DNA of 64,000 nt from Bimastos eiseni. Lineage: Eukaryota > Annelida > Clitellata > Crassiclitellata > Lumbricidae. Location: positions 7,422,493-7,486,492 of the forward strand of contig OY365822.1 in NCBI GenBank assembly GCA_959347315.1, written 5' to 3'. Position 1 is the first letter of the stretch; the number at the start of each line of letters is the position of its first letter. The notes beneath the pieces were generated by a model, which saw only the letters and a list, made by a program, of their open reading frames with translations, made no database searches and had not been told where the DNA came from. Shown here piece by piece: positions 37,401-46,885 of the stretch. Made by a program: the position numbers and the translations under genes.

Positions 37401-39917
37401 GCACTACATCTGAGAGACAAACCTGTTTTTTCATGCGAAGAAGCCGTTTCGCTTTTGTCCATAAGTTCTCCATTCTTTCTTTTAGTCGGTGAAGGTGAAA
37501 GATCCGTGGGTCCGCTTTTGTCCAGCGATTGCGAGTCCTCAACTTCTGCACCGGTTCCCGACTTGTCCGGAGATTTCTTTGCACGTTTTGCAGGTGGCTC
37601 CAGGCCTTCGCCAAACGATTCTTCTCCGTCTTTAGATGCTCGGTGCCTCTTTTGTCTTGGAATCCTTGGAGTGTTCTGGAAGGTCACCAGCTTCTGAAAG
37701 CGATCTTCCCGCATCAGTGGATAGGAGGCTTCTGCAGCTGCTACGCCGATTTTCCAGGCATTGAGGCGGAACGGTGAAATCTCGTACAGCTTGCGATCCT
37801 TCTTTTGGATGGTCACCATTTCAGCGCAGAACTTCTCGAATGCGGCCGCACCTTCGTATGGGATGGTGGATGTCTCGTTGATCCAACCTCGTTCCTTCTC
37901 GTTTCCAAAGAAAAGAACATGGAACTGTCTAATTCCACCTGTAAAAGACAACACCTTGCCATGTAAGCAAGAAACGCATGACTGACTTTGGTACATGTGC
38001 AAAGCCTTTTTAGATAAACACCTAGAATGCAACAATTAAACAGGTAAACTTTAAAAATGTAATGCAAGGTGCGACTGTGCTCTGGCAGAATGCCGACGAT
38101 ATATTTCTGGTCTGCAGATTCTTGTCTAAAAACAGCACAATTGAGAATAAAAAGTCTAAATTGTCATTTTTAAGGCTTTATGAGTTCTCTGTGATGTTTG
38201 TAATTGCTAAAGCGTCCCCACGACCACATGACTGTGTTATTCCATAGGCAGACAATATAGAGTGAAAATCCTTTTTTAAATAGAATGCTGTACTTTTAAA
38301 TGTATTGTACGCACACCAGAGTGCAGTTGGTTCAATAAAGAATATACTTACTTACTTATAATGCATAGCAGAATCATGTTTTCAAAACATAATTCAACTG
38401 TTTGTATAGACCCCTCTGAGATTACTACCCCCATTGTCACCTGAATTTATTACGAGAACGTTTCACGAACCAGTTACAATTACATTTCCCGAACGTATGA
38501 GATACATTACAGAGACTGAATCTTACGAGCTGCAACCCGAGTGTAGATTGTCGGTTCATGCGAATCGTAACCAACCATGCATGGCCACCACGGATGACCT
38601 GTGACCTTTGCCCACAGCATGTCCCCGATGACCCAACGTACGTTGTCAGGCAAAGCACTCAAAGACTCGCAGCCATGTGCCACAGCAGAGACTGGAGACT
38701 TGACTTCGTTGGCACTCGTTTCCTGCTAAGTAAAGATAATTCTATCGTCAGTAGAACAGGTCAAAAACCTTTACATATATATATATATGAGGAAGAAGAT
38801 TAGCCTTTCTGACAATTTAAGACGTATAATGTGCAAATGCTTACAATAAATTGTTTATCATCATGATACTTTTTTGCCTAGGACAAAGATTGCCTTGGCC
38901 GAACACCAGGCGTTTGCTGTTGCGGGTCCATCTACCTGGAAGGACCTTCCTCCCTTATTAAGGACTAAACTAATGACTGGCTTCTCTCCATCGGCTTCTC
39001 GCTCTTTGAAGGCGTTTCCTTTTCCCGGGGTTTTCTGTGCTGATAGCGCCTCTGAATAGTTATTCTGTGAGAGGCACTATAAAAATCTAAAGATACGATA
39101 CAATAATGGTAGGTAATTTAGGCTTTTACATCATTTGACTTGTATTATTCCACAAACTCGAAATAACCTTTGTCAAGATTATAAAAAAAAGTATCATGAT
39201 GATAAACAATTTATTGTAAGCATTATGTCTCAAACTTAGGTAGATGTATTATCAATATCAGAGACACACCTGATTCGCTGGCCCAATCGGTGGCTGAGAC
39301 AGAGTGGAGGTCGCAGAAGATACAGGAACCCCAGCATCAACAGCATCAAAACTCTGGATCTCCTGTATTATCTTCATGTCCCTCTTCATCTGCAGCTGTT
39401 TCCTCAGGTCTCCCTTTGTCTTCGTGCACCTCTGCCTGTTTCCTTCGATCTCGGCGGAGGAAATCGCATCTGCGTGAACATGATCGTCGACACCGTTCTC
39501 CTGCTGGCTTTCGTGGACTAAGGCAACCGACGCAACATCAACGGCCGGGTCTGCGGGATGATCGTCGACAATCGAAGAAGATTTTCTGATTGGGCTTTCA
39601 CAGCGATTAGGACTCGAATTTCCCAACCCATTCGTATCTGCAGTCGTCATCATTCTCTGTCGCAATGGATGCTCCTCTGCCCCATTCTCCGCCTCAATGG
39701 TCATCACCATCTTGCCATTCACTACAAGCTCTTTTCCTCCCAAACCATCCTTGCCGTTTTGGTCTTCTCCTGCACCCAAATTATGGAAAACTGACTCTTG
39801 TTCGGTCGGAGTCATTTCTAAGTCTTCCTTCGCTAGCTTTACCACCTGATCCAGGACTTGTTGACCGTTTACCAGCTGATCCCTGACCGGCGGTTTCTTA
39901 GGCGTCTCGTCTTTCAT
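24910..39917 (-). CDS. NSD: NSD-family histone H3K36 methyltransferase, complete, 18 coding exons
   Basis: Exons from 5' to 3' are 39917-39270, 38722-38527, 37938-37423, 36774-36668, 35797-35660, 35074-34831, 34109-33909, 33096-32917, 32104-31948, 31441-31313, 30679-30603, 29606-29503, 29139-28867, 28212-28091, 27880-27744, 27309-27203, 26356-26179 and 25466-24910. All have AG/GT borders; the sum is 1357 codons including the stop, close to human NSD2 (about 1365 residues). Domains: PWWP1 about 245-350, PHD cluster about 570-795, PWWP2 about 785-870, AWS about 915-960, SET about 975-1095, post-SET to 1111, PHD-C5HCH about 1140-1215. NSD enzymes mono- and dimethylate H3K36 from S-adenosylmethionine in the nucleus. 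The catalytic NHSCQPNCE and FNY motifs are intact. No HMG box is seen. An in-frame TGA 12 nt upstream of the ATG fixes the start. Confidence 0.96.
26179..26356 (-). CDS. NSD: NSD exon 17, basic linker and last PHD
   Basis: Encodes a [11 protein letters not shown] basic cluster, then [20 protein letters not shown] and KAYHLGC. Donor CGTG|GTTAGT. Confidence 0.93.
26666..26971. mobile_element. Non-autonomous hAT element with target-site duplication
   Basis: Termini CAATGTTTCCCAGACTA (left) and AGTTAGGGAAACACTG (right) are inverted. They are flanked by AAGTAAGG (26658-26665) and AAGTAAGA (26972-26979), an 8-bp duplication with one change, as expected of hAT. The interior has GGGTCACGACCC and GTGGGTCGC motifs but no transposase. 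Lies in the NSD intron between exons 16 and 17. Confidence 0.85.
27203..27309 (-). CDS. NSD: NSD exon 16, end of SET and post-SET
   Basis: Encodes [19 protein letters not shown] and [16 protein letters not shown]. The FNY tyrosine and post-SET CxC-x4-C are present. Confidence 0.96.
27541..27585 (+). repeat. 45-bp sequence shared with 9061-9105
   Basis: Begins AAAATAGAAAGACCGACAG and ends CAATTCGCTTTTCTGGACA. It differs from 9061-9105 at one base in 45, while the flanks are unrelated. Confidence 0.85.
27660..27743 (+). repeat. GA/CAGA microsatellite beside NSD exon 15
   Basis: GAGA then CAGA repeats end at the donor of exon 15. The Leu/Ser-rich extension of the minus-strand ORF is an intron shadow. 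Confidence 0.8.
27744..27880 (-). CDS. NSD: NSD exon 15, SET catalytic core
   Basis: Encodes [20 protein letters not shown] and [27 protein letters not shown] (SAM-binding pseudoknot) is intact. The residue after GN is Asn, where vertebrate NSDs have Tyr. Confidence 0.96.
28091..28212 (-). CDS. NSD: NSD exon 14, SET domain
   Basis: Encodes [20 protein letters not shown] and [15 protein letters not shown], the middle of the SET fold. Acceptor TGTATTCAG, donor AACAG|GTGGGC. Confidence 0.96.
28867..29139 (-). CDS. NSD: NSD exon 13, AWS domain and start of SET
   Basis: Encodes [35 protein letters not shown] and [15 protein letters not shown]. The AWS zinc-cluster cysteines are present. Confidence 0.96.
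29255..29444 (-). mobile_element. tRNA-derived SINE, copy b
   Basis: Minus strand: GTGGCCGATTGGTTAGAATG (A box), GGGTTCGATCCTCGTCCGAG (B box), then CCTTGAGCAAGTCCTT core. In the intron between NSD exons 12 and 13. Confidence 0.8.
29503..29606 (-). CDS. NSD: NSD exon 12, PWWP2 helical tail
   Basis: Encodes [20 protein letters not shown] and ends [10 protein letters not shown], matching the PPYKHIK segment before the AWS domain in vertebrate NSDs. Confidence 0.93.
30369..30585 (+). mobile_element. tRNA-derived SINE, copy c
   Basis: TTGCCGATTGGTTAGAGCGG, GGTTCGACCCTCGTCCGAGG, CCTTGAGCAAGTCCTTC, then CGTCGAGGCATGTGCACTTC and an AATTTCAAG-type end. In an NSD intron. Confidence 0.85.
30603..30679 (-). 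CDS. NSD: NSD exon 11, end of PWWP2
   Basis: Short exon, acceptor CCCCTCAG, donor AAAG|GTATGA. Encodes [20 protein letters not shown], aligned in position to the RVF-EGD segment after PWWP2 in NSD proteins. Confidence 0.9.
30815..30900 (+). repeat. TA microsatellite
   Basis: TATATA/TACATA array in an NSD intron. The Tyr/Ile ORF over it is a shadow. Confidence 0.9.
31313..31441 (-). CDS. NSD: NSD exon 10, PWWP2
   Basis: Encodes [16 protein letters not shown] and [20 protein letters not shown], the conserved second PWWP barrel. Confidence 0.95.
31700..31800 (-). mobile_element. LINE 3' tail
   Basis: Minus strand ends in ATCTTGAAGGGGTGCTGTAT then (TTGA)n. Same terminal module as the other LINE ends. 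Confidence 0.5.
31948..32104 (-). CDS. NSD: NSD exon 9, third PHD finger and start of PWWP2
   Basis: Encodes [27 protein letters not shown] and [12 protein letters not shown]. The last Arg codon is split; the next exon opens with WWPGEI. Confidence 0.95.
32640..32905 (+). repeat. Tandem repeat of CTTACTAATACAAC units
   Basis: Units such as GACTTACGATCACGACTGAC and TTACAATTACAACACACTTA repeat, with an inner near-duplicate, up to the edge of NSD exon 8. Confidence 0.8.
32917..33096 (-). CDS. NSD: NSD exon 8, PHD region
   Basis: Encodes [19 protein letters not shown] and [14 protein letters not shown], very close to the same segment of vertebrate NSD proteins. Its donor abuts a minisatellite at 32640-32905. 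Confidence 0.95.
33909..34109 (-). CDS. NSD: NSD exon 7, second PHD region
   Basis: Encodes [25 protein letters not shown] and [13 protein letters not shown]. Zinc ligands are intact. Donor AAAG|GTGAGG. Confidence 0.95.
34831..35074 (-). CDS. NSD: NSD exon 6, first PHD finger
   Basis: Encodes [28 protein letters not shown] and FTCDECTK: the Cys/His pattern of PHD-1. Donor AAAG|GTAAGA. Confidence 0.95.
35660..35797 (-). CDS. NSD: NSD exon 5, acidic linker
   Basis: Acceptor ATCTTAG, donor AAA|GTATGC; 46 codons starting [20 protein letters not shown], phase 0 to 0. No domain; accepted because frame and borders fit the exons on both sides. Confidence 0.8.
35853..36010. mobile_element. MITE-like element with TTAGGG-like interior, short copy
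   Basis: Left TACAGGCAATGTGTCAAAC and right TAGTTTGACACACTAA are inverted, as are GATTTTGTAAAATGCC and GGCATTATACAAAATC further in. The interior has TTACGGTTAGGATTAG and GAGTTAGGG. Second copy at 50644-51047. Lies in the intron between NSD exons 4 and 5. Confidence 0.75.
36255..36465 (+). repeat. TA array and ACATGTA-rich tandem repeat
   Basis: TATATA to about 36330, then roughly 20-bp units with TACACATGTA and GTACTTCTGCACATGTA. Low-complexity ORF only. Confidence 0.85.
36668..36774 (-). CDS. NSD: NSD exon 4, basic linker
   Basis: Acceptor TTGTACAG, donor CGA|GTATGT. Encodes [14 protein letters not shown] and then a Ser/Ala-rich stretch ending VRYRPR. Phase 1 to 0 agrees with both neighbours. 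Confidence 0.85.
36955..37045 (+). repeat. GAAAAGTATTTATGATTGATT tandem repeat
   Basis: Four units of about 21-25 bp in an NSD intron. Confidence 0.8.
37423..37938 (-). CDS. NSD: NSD exon 3, PWWP1 second half and linker
   Basis: Starts [20 protein letters not shown], the second half of the PWWP barrel, then the helical bundle. It ends in a Lys/Ser/Asp-rich linker with [13 protein letters not shown] repeats and a basic cluster (KRHR, KRAKK) that could serve in nuclear import. Confidence 0.95.
38527..38722 (-). CDS. NSD: NSD exon 2, PWWP1 first half
   Basis: Acceptor CTTAGCAG, donor GCTC|GTAAGA. Encodes [20 protein letters not shown], the PWWP motif itself. Phase 1 at the end, completed to Arg by the next exon. 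Confidence 0.95.
38876..39105 (+). mobile_element. LINE 3' end
   Basis: Encodes [20 protein letters not shown], the usual C-terminal motif of non-LTR reverse transcriptases, then GATAGCGCCTCTGAATAG and GAGGCACTATAAAAATCTAA with an (AATAC)n-type end. It sits in NSD intron 1 on the opposite strand. Confidence 0.8.
39270..39917 (-). CDS. NSD: NSD exon 1 (start codon)
   Basis: 216 codons from ATG at 39917 to an AATCAG|GTGTGT donor. Charged, disordered N-terminal region ([20 protein letters not shown] start) without a domain. The exon itself probably extends 23 nt upstream to an acceptor (GTTGCACAG), which makes that part 5' UTR. Confidence 0.9.
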
Positions 39918-39940
39918 CGCGAATCTTCACCAATCCCTAA
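39918..39940 (-). other. NSD: NSD 5' UTR part of exon 1
   Basis: Between acceptor TGTTGCACAG and the ATG. It holds the in-frame TGA that sets the start codon. Confidence 0.5.
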
Positions 39941-40109
39941 CTGTGCAACACAAAATTGTCAAAGAACAATTGATGCTGGTATTCTAAGCACACCATAATA
40001 ATAGAACTAACAGAAATTTTGTTATACAATTTCATTATGATGTTCAAAAAGCACTCCTCCCATATAGTGATAATACAATTTAGAATAGAACTCAATACTG
40101 CCCTATTCA

Positions 40110-40230
40110 CAATTAGTTCAGAAGTGCACACATGCACACACATCGACTGAGCAATTGAAGTCACAGTAACTTCTTGGACAAGGATTGAACCCGCACTCTT
40201 CCCGTTACAGGCCTACCGCTCTAATCAACA
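40110..40230 (-). mobile_element. Diverged tRNA-type SINE fragment
   Basis: Minus strand: GTTGATTAGAGCGGTAGGCC and GCGGGTTCAATCCTTGTCCA boxes, then a shortened core ending GTGTGCACTTCTGAAC. Upstream of the NSD start. Confidence 0.5.
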
Positions 40231-41196
40231 CTTTCAAACACTGTTATTCTCTTAAAATAATCAACTGCTGATGTATAAGACATCTGACTTTTAATTAAAT
40301 GCCAATTTCAGCATCTAACACAACACAAAAAAACTAAATCATAAAACTAAACCATTCAGCTAACCCAGACTGGTACCCCGATCATAAAGTCATTCAAGTC
40401 TCTCAGTCTATGAGGGCAGATGACCAGCCAACTTGCCTGCCTTCTGATCATCTCATCAGATATATAGACATACTAATTTTATAGCCGAGTTCACGAAGGA
40501 TAATTGCTGCTCTAAGCCGCCATATCTAATGCATACTGCCCTAAGTAAATCATTGCATTCTCACAACAAACATTATGCAATAAATGGAAATACAATACAA
40601 TAAGGGGCACAAAAATTGCATAAGATATCCTGACAGGGATTTGAACCCCACTCGAGTTAGTATGCTCACCATTAAATCATATCGTCCCTTAAATACTGCC
40701 TCATACTATCAAATCATAGCTTAATGGAAGGCATCTTCATAAGCTTGTTTTGACTATATCCTTCTTAGCATTAATAAGCTTCAACTAAATGAAATATTGT
40801 ATGCCTACATGTGCCGCCATTGCCATTTTGAACCAATGGTGCCAATGTTCGACTACATAATATTATTATTCCTTGGCAAATCAACACAATCAGCTTTTAC
40901 GAAGCACTGTTAAATATTATTTAAATTCAATATTTCTTAGCCCTATGATTGATCGTTTGGGTTACAGTACAATTTCACCGGTTAATGCGAGGAACTATTT
41001 TCATCAGAACTTCAAGACAAGGACCCACGAACATGGCAGTCCTTGCAGAATTATGGTGTCCCGAACGATGAAGTTTTCCTTCATCTTTACCGTTTTCGCG
41101 TAGTTCGCATTTTTTATATAATCTAGCAACTTTACCAAATAAAAGTATAACGAAATTAAAAGTTTTGAATCGCGTAAAATGAAGAATATCCTTACA

Positions 41197-41262
41197 ATTT
41201 TTGCAATCCTCCGGGCCCCGCACAAGCGCGAGACAGCGGGAAGATACCTGAGTTTCATTGGC
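41197..41262 (-). promoter_or_regulatory. NSD: Candidate NSD first (non-coding) exon and promoter
   Basis: Minus strand: AGCCAATGAAACTC (CCAAT-type box) at about 41254-41267. GC-rich GCTTGTGCGGGGCCCGGAGG follows, then a consensus donor AAATT|GTAAGG at 41196/41197. It would splice to the acceptor at 39940. Inference only; no TATA box was seen. Confidence 0.3.
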
Positions 41263-42900
41263 TGCTATATTTGGGGCAAGTATAATTTCTAACGCTCTCC
41301 AGCCAAAGACGTTGCGATTAATTAGGTCACAGTCAAAACAAAATGGAAGATGGCAACAAAGCTTCGAAATTATCCTAATGATTTCAAGTAGTCACAGCAG
41401 AAATTTCGATAGGTTTACACAAGCAAAAGACAAACAAGTCATTTATCGTTACATATATCGTTACATATATCATTGTTGAATAAGGATCTACTATTCAGCC
41501 TTTATTTCTCCGCCGTTTTTCAATAATCTTTTGTAACATTTATAAATATGGTACCACTTTGATCAAAATGGACCCGTAACAGGTCAAACGCTGATCAATC
41601 ACTACCCCAAATACCGATTTTAATATCTCGATCGATTGCTTATTTCAGAACACATAAAATAGTATTCGGCGAGTTGAACTACGCGAAAATAAAAGCAATT
41701 CTTACGTCCTAAAACCTCGATTTGAAGCAATTTGGGTTGACACTACCGCACTAGTCTAATGCACGGTACACTGCTGTAGCCCAATCACATTTCACCACTT
41801 GCTGTCTGGTTAAGTTTTAATTTAGATAAATTAACTTGGTAAATACAACCTATTTTCTCACAGTAAACATTACGTGCGACTTCCACTTACAGATTACGAC
41901 TAGATGTACAATTACTTTTTCAAGTCAACAGTGTACCTGCATACATGTCTTTCAACCCTAGAATATTTTTTCAACAAAATCGGACAGATTTCTTAATTAT
42001 TAAAAACTGAGGAGTTTTGAATGTAATCAGAGCTATGTGCATAAATAAAATACATAAATTGGAATAGTTCTGACGAAACAATTGCTCAACATGGATTATT
42101 ACATTCAGCACAGCCACTTAGCCACTCTGAGAGTGATTACAGAACGGTACGTAGGCTAACTTCCTATGCACTAATCAGCTCGTTTTCAACGGATTTTGTT
42201 TACTATTAGCAATGACGCATAAAAACAAACACGGACATGCAATACATAACTGAAGTAATTATAATGTTATCACGCAAGAACTGTGTTGCCGCTTTTGACA
42301 AGCATTCTCAGAATGCAAACGAGTACGTTCTCTTAATGTTTTTTTGTGTAGGCCTAAATCGGTCCAACATAGAACAGTAGGCTAAACAAACAGTTGCAAG
42401 ATAGGCTTATGCCTAATAACATGCGGAATTGATTCGGAAACTGAGATAGCAGCATGATTTTGTGAATGTGAAAACGCTCGCAGTTACTCATAGGCTTAAT
42501 ATAGCCTAATTAAGATCCTAACAACGTTGGCCGCTATGGGCCCACTTCGCCCGTCTAACTAGATTCTCGAATGTTCATAAAATATATAAAAACTTTCATG
42601 TAATGATTTTATCATCTGGTGTCATTTTGTCTGATAATTAGAGCTCAGAGCAGACAAGAATGATAGTTTCGTCATGTGCTAGGCCCAGAATGTTGATTTT
42701 TCCTACCAACGGAACTTAATGAATGCAGTCTACAATATTTCAAATGCATCTGGCACGAGGCCACAAAATAAGTGCTGATACAACAACAGATTGATTGTAA
42801 CAACAGACTCTAATTTGGCCAGTTTAAATCATGCCCATTGTGGCCTGCAAACTATCTCTGATTAAGCTGTACAGTGACAGTACCATTATAGACCTAAGTC
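41263..42900. other. Region upstream of NSD, no gene seen
   Basis: AT-rich, without repeats or ORFs that look coding. Might hold NSD regulatory sequence. Confidence 0.4.
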
Positions 42901-42947
42901 CGTAATTGGAAGATGTAGAATTGTTATGTTCCTGCTACAGGAAGGCA

Positions 42948-43745
42948 GGCCATCCATCCATCATTTCTTCCTTCCAGTTATTCATCCATCCATCTATCTT
43001 TTCATTGTTGAGCCATCATCCATCCATCCATCCATCATTTCTTCCTTCCAGTTATTCATCCATCCGTTTATCCTTTCTTTGTCGAGCCATCATCCATCCA
43101 TCCATCCATCCATCCATCCATCCTTTCTTCTTTCCAGTTATTCATCCATCCATCTTGTATCGATCCATCTATTCTTTCTTCGTTGAGCCATCAGCCATCC
43201 ATCCATCCATCCATCCATCATTTCTTCCTTCCAGTTATTCATCCATCCATCTTCCATCTACCCTTTCTTCTTCAAGCTCTCATCCATCCATCATTTCTTC
43301 CTTCCAGTTATTCATCCATTCATCCATCCGTTTATCCTTTCTTCTTTCCAGTTATTCATCCATCCATCTTCTATCGATCCATCTATTCTTTCTTCGTTGA
43401 GCCATCAGCCATCCATCCATCCATCCATCATTTCTTCCTTCCAGTTATTCATCCATCCATCTTCCATCTACCCCTTCTTCTTCGAGCCATCATTCATCCA
43501 TCCATCCATCTTTTCTTACTTTTATCCATCAGCCATTAATTATCCATCCTTCCCTCTATTTATCCATCGATTATCATCCATTTATCACATCCATCATCTT
43601 CCACCCATCTATTGTTCCATCTAACCATTGACCATCCATACATGCATCCGGCTAACCCTCCTTTCTTACCTCCTTTCTTCCTTCCTTGATTCCATCCCTC
43701 CTTCCATCAACCACTAACATTCCTTCCATCCATCCATACATTCAC
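42948..43745 (+). repeat. CCAT satellite with higher-order structure
   Basis: About 800 bp of (CCAT)n/(ATCC)n broken by a recurring TTTCTTCCTTCCAGTTATTC block that returns at least five times. His/Pro/Ser ORFs here are artefacts. Confidence 0.92.
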
Positions 43746-43856
43746 CCAATCATGAGAATTCTGATCTTGTTAGGATTATTATGTTCTTCACATCAAATTC
43801 TAATTAATTCGGCTGCTAAAGACATACACGCCCATTTTCTTATGATCAGTAACTGT

Positions 43857-44085
43857 GTGGCATGGTGGCCGATTGGTTAGAGCGGTCGGCCCGTAACACT
43901 CAGTGTGCGCTGAGGGAGCGAGTTCGACTCTCGTCCGGGGCATAATTGTGTAGGGCCCTTGAGCAAGTCTTTCAAACACAATTGCTCTGCATTATAACTG
44001 CTGTTGCGCCGTCAAGGCGTGTGTGCACTTCTGAACTTAAGTGTAAGAAGGGCAATATCAAATAACAGTTGTATTGTATTGTAAT
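43857..44085 (+). mobile_element. tRNA-derived SINE, copy d
   Basis: TGGTGGCCGATTGGTTAGAG, GAGTTCGACTCTCGTCC, CCCTTGAGCAAGTCTTTC, TGCGCCGTCAAGGCGTGTG and GGGCAATATCAAATAACAG. Nearly full-length family member. Confidence 0.88.
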
Positions 44086-44230
44086 GTATTAAAAGAGAAC
44101 GTTGTCATTCCTCGTAAGCCGGATGTTGGCTAATCAAAGCATAGTTGCTGTTATTCTACCCTGAATTCTTGACTGGTGGACATTTCACCTTACTATAACC
44201 AATATTCGAATTGTTGGTCTAGCAATGAAA

Positions 44231-44482
44231 CCAGAGGTGGGGACTCAGAGGAGACGGGAAGGGACGGTTCCCTATAAAAATTTCAGGTGGAGAGACAGAG
44301 CTGTTGGTATCCCCCAATATTTCAGAAATATTTCATGGATGTTATATATTTTTACATTGTTTCCACTGTTTATCCTTTTTTGCTACATCCATGTGTATGG
44401 AATAGACATTTTTTCCGACCTGCCCCTCCAAACCCAAATTCTGTCGACCTGTTCCCCGGCCAGACCGATGACCAAGTCTCTG
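44231..44482. mobile_element. MITE-like element, GGCGGAGATT family, copy A
   Basis: Starts CCAGAGGTGGGGACTC and ends GACCAAGTCTCTGC. The middle has CCCCCAATATTTCAGAAATA and ATCCTTTTTTGCTACATCCA, shared with copies at 49856 and 59684. About 250 bp, no ORF. Confidence 0.7.
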
Positions 44483-44485
44483 CAT

Positions 44486-46000
44486 GTGAATGAAACACAC
44501 CTTAATTAGTGCCATGTTGGGTCCTTACTTACGCTTATCTATCTTCCACTTTTTAATTGCTTAAATGATTATACAAGTTTGGCTGCTCTCTACAGCTGCT
44601 CTATACCCAGGTGGCCCTATGTAGTAGTGGGGTGGGTCAAAGGGGTGGCTACTCAGAGGCCCCAAAAGAGATCAGGTGGCCATATAGTAGCGGGGGGGGG
44701 GGGCAAAGCACCTTGAGGCCACGTTAAATTCTAACCTAAACACTGTGCTCTTCTGCAACTTTAGGGTTGGGTTATGAGCGCTCCTGAGTAGATAGTCTTA
44801 AAGGAACACTAAATAAGTATCCGAAATTAATTTAATGATTGTGGGGCAGTGATCACCTTTGGGACGAGTGCTGCCCTATATATTATCATGCTAGACTGGG
44901 ACCTCTCTGTAGCCAATTTGCATCAATAATTAAGCAATTATTATTACTCGATCTGTTTATTCTTCCTGAGTTTGGTTAAATGAAATGAGAATGAAATAGT
45001 CGTTTAGTGACCTTCATATTTGATCACTTGGATGGAAAATGTCAGGCAAGATCTTGAAGAAAATAACATGGACACGAGAACAGCCCTGGATACAATCAGA
45101 GACAGGCAGAAATGGAGCTATTGTGTAAAAACCTCATCGTCGGCACACACCTGACGGAAGATATATATACATTTAATAGAATACTTAGGGGTATTAGTGC
45201 GGGCATATATCGGTCGATATTTATTTGTGGATCTAGAACTGTATGATTCAGCATGTGACCTTCTTGAAAGTAGTTATCGTAATTCCTCGGTAGCGCCAAT
45301 GCTAAAGTTAAGTTAGTTAAGTTAAGTTTAGTTAAGTTAGTTAACTAGTTAAGAATTCTCTTTCTTTCTCGGAAGTCGTAACTGGTTGTTCTTCCTCTGT
45401 GCACCTAGAATGGAAACAATTTTAATATGACGGTTTTATTTTCTATGGGTAATTTTGCTGCTCCATGTCCCTTCTAGAGAGATTTCAATCCCTTTCGGGG
45501 CTCCCTTAAAAGTCCCTTTGTATACCCCTTAGTGGTGTTTGTTGTGGCTACAAATAAACAGATTGATTGATTGATTGAGATGGTGCGGCCAACATATGCC
45601 GAGGCTAGGAAAATGAAGTCGCTAGCACTGCATACCTATGATCCATGTCTGTTTGACTGTTTGGCTCTGGACTTTTCCGACAGAGGGCACTCATACTGCC
45701 GAGTCAAATGTGTGTGGGTATATAATAGGGTTATAACTGTTTGAATTTTTAGGAATAAACGATTTCCTGTGTCATAGTTCAATGAACGTTAGCTTGAAAA
45801 CAATTAAAAAGGCCAAAATTTCTATTAGTGATAAAAAAGTTCACACCAAAATCAAAAGCTTATATCACCACTTCACCACACATGTAACGTTGCTACTCAA
45901 AAGCAATAATATTGCAGTGTCATAAGTTTTCTACACCTGTTGAAAACTTTTTGGAAACTCCTAAAACTGATTAGAACTTTGATGTGTAACGCATATATAT
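44486..46000. other. Intergenic, no gene seen
   Basis: Contains AGTTAAGTTAGTT repeats at about 45300-45350 and a retrotransposon-type tail ending (GATT)n at about 45480-45580. Otherwise featureless. Confidence 0.4.
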
Positions 46001-46460
46001 ATAAATATATGTTTTAAATATATATTTATGTTTATATATAAATATATATCTTATGGATGGATGGATATATATATATATAAATATATATATATATATGTAT
46101 ATATAACAATAAATATAATACATATAATTATATATAATATATGATTATATGTAACAAATGCTATGTAAAAAAACTTTAATTTTTTTGCATGTAACCTTGA
46201 TATATCATTCTCTCAAATGTGAATGAAGTATTACCTAAAGCTACCAATAAACAACTAAGATTATGACGTAATTACCATTATACGTGATTTTGATAATAAT
46301 TTAGCATGGTCACATGCGGACGTACATGTAATAACAGCCCATGACTCCCCCTCTGTCCGCATTTCCACTACCTCTGCCCCTCGTTGCGGACGTCCTTTGT
46401 GGATGACCCCAAACCGTTTACCACTGTATCCAGCGGGGTAAGATTTAGGCCAGCCACACG

Positions 46461-46500
<40 letters not shown>
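46000..46500 (+). repeat. TA arrays around a MITE-like block
   Basis: TA-rich tracts at about 46000-46165 and 46464-46500. Between them, 46300-46430 has GCGGACGTACATGTAATAAC and GTTGCGGACGTCC-type sequence, a relative of 18735-19143. Confidence 0.6.
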
Positions 46501-46501
<1 letters not shown>

Positions 46502-46579
46502 ATACAGGAGCCACATAAATATAAATTTAGGTTAATTTACAATGCGTATAAGAACAAGTTTATTGCCAGGGTTTCTACG

Positions 46580-46885
46580 GACATTAGATTGAACAGTAAT
46601 GGTCTCACGTTGACATGGGCATTAGATGGGTCCAATATGGGCATTAGATACATGTTGAAACCAGTATGTGTCTTCTGATGTAGACTCCATGAGCATTAAG
46701 TGAGACCAATATGGGCATTAGATACATGTGGAGACCAATATGGGTTTTCTCATGTGGACTCTATGGGCATTAGGTGAGACCAATAAGGGCATTAGGTATA
46801 CATGTGTGGACCAGATGTGACCAGTGTGGGTCATCTGCAGACTCCATGTGAACACGGGCATTAGATGGTCATCCAGTACTTGCCT
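46580..46885 (+). repeat. GGGCATTAGAT minisatellite
   Basis: Degenerate units containing ATGGGCATTAGATACATG and GAGACCAATATGGG, about eight copies. Confidence 0.8.

Noticed and set aside
37319..37422. Extension of NSD exon 3 beyond 37423
   Set aside because: The frame stays open, but the ACAG|GTTTGT donor and the phase of the next exon place the exon end at 37423.
42906..43624. His/Pro/Ser-rich ORFs over 100 codons
   Set aside because: CCAT tetranucleotide array read in several frames; no start context, splice sites or domain.
43857..43945. tRNA gene
   Set aside because: A and B boxes are present, but the cloverleaf is not intact and the same head with the same core recurs six times: a SINE.
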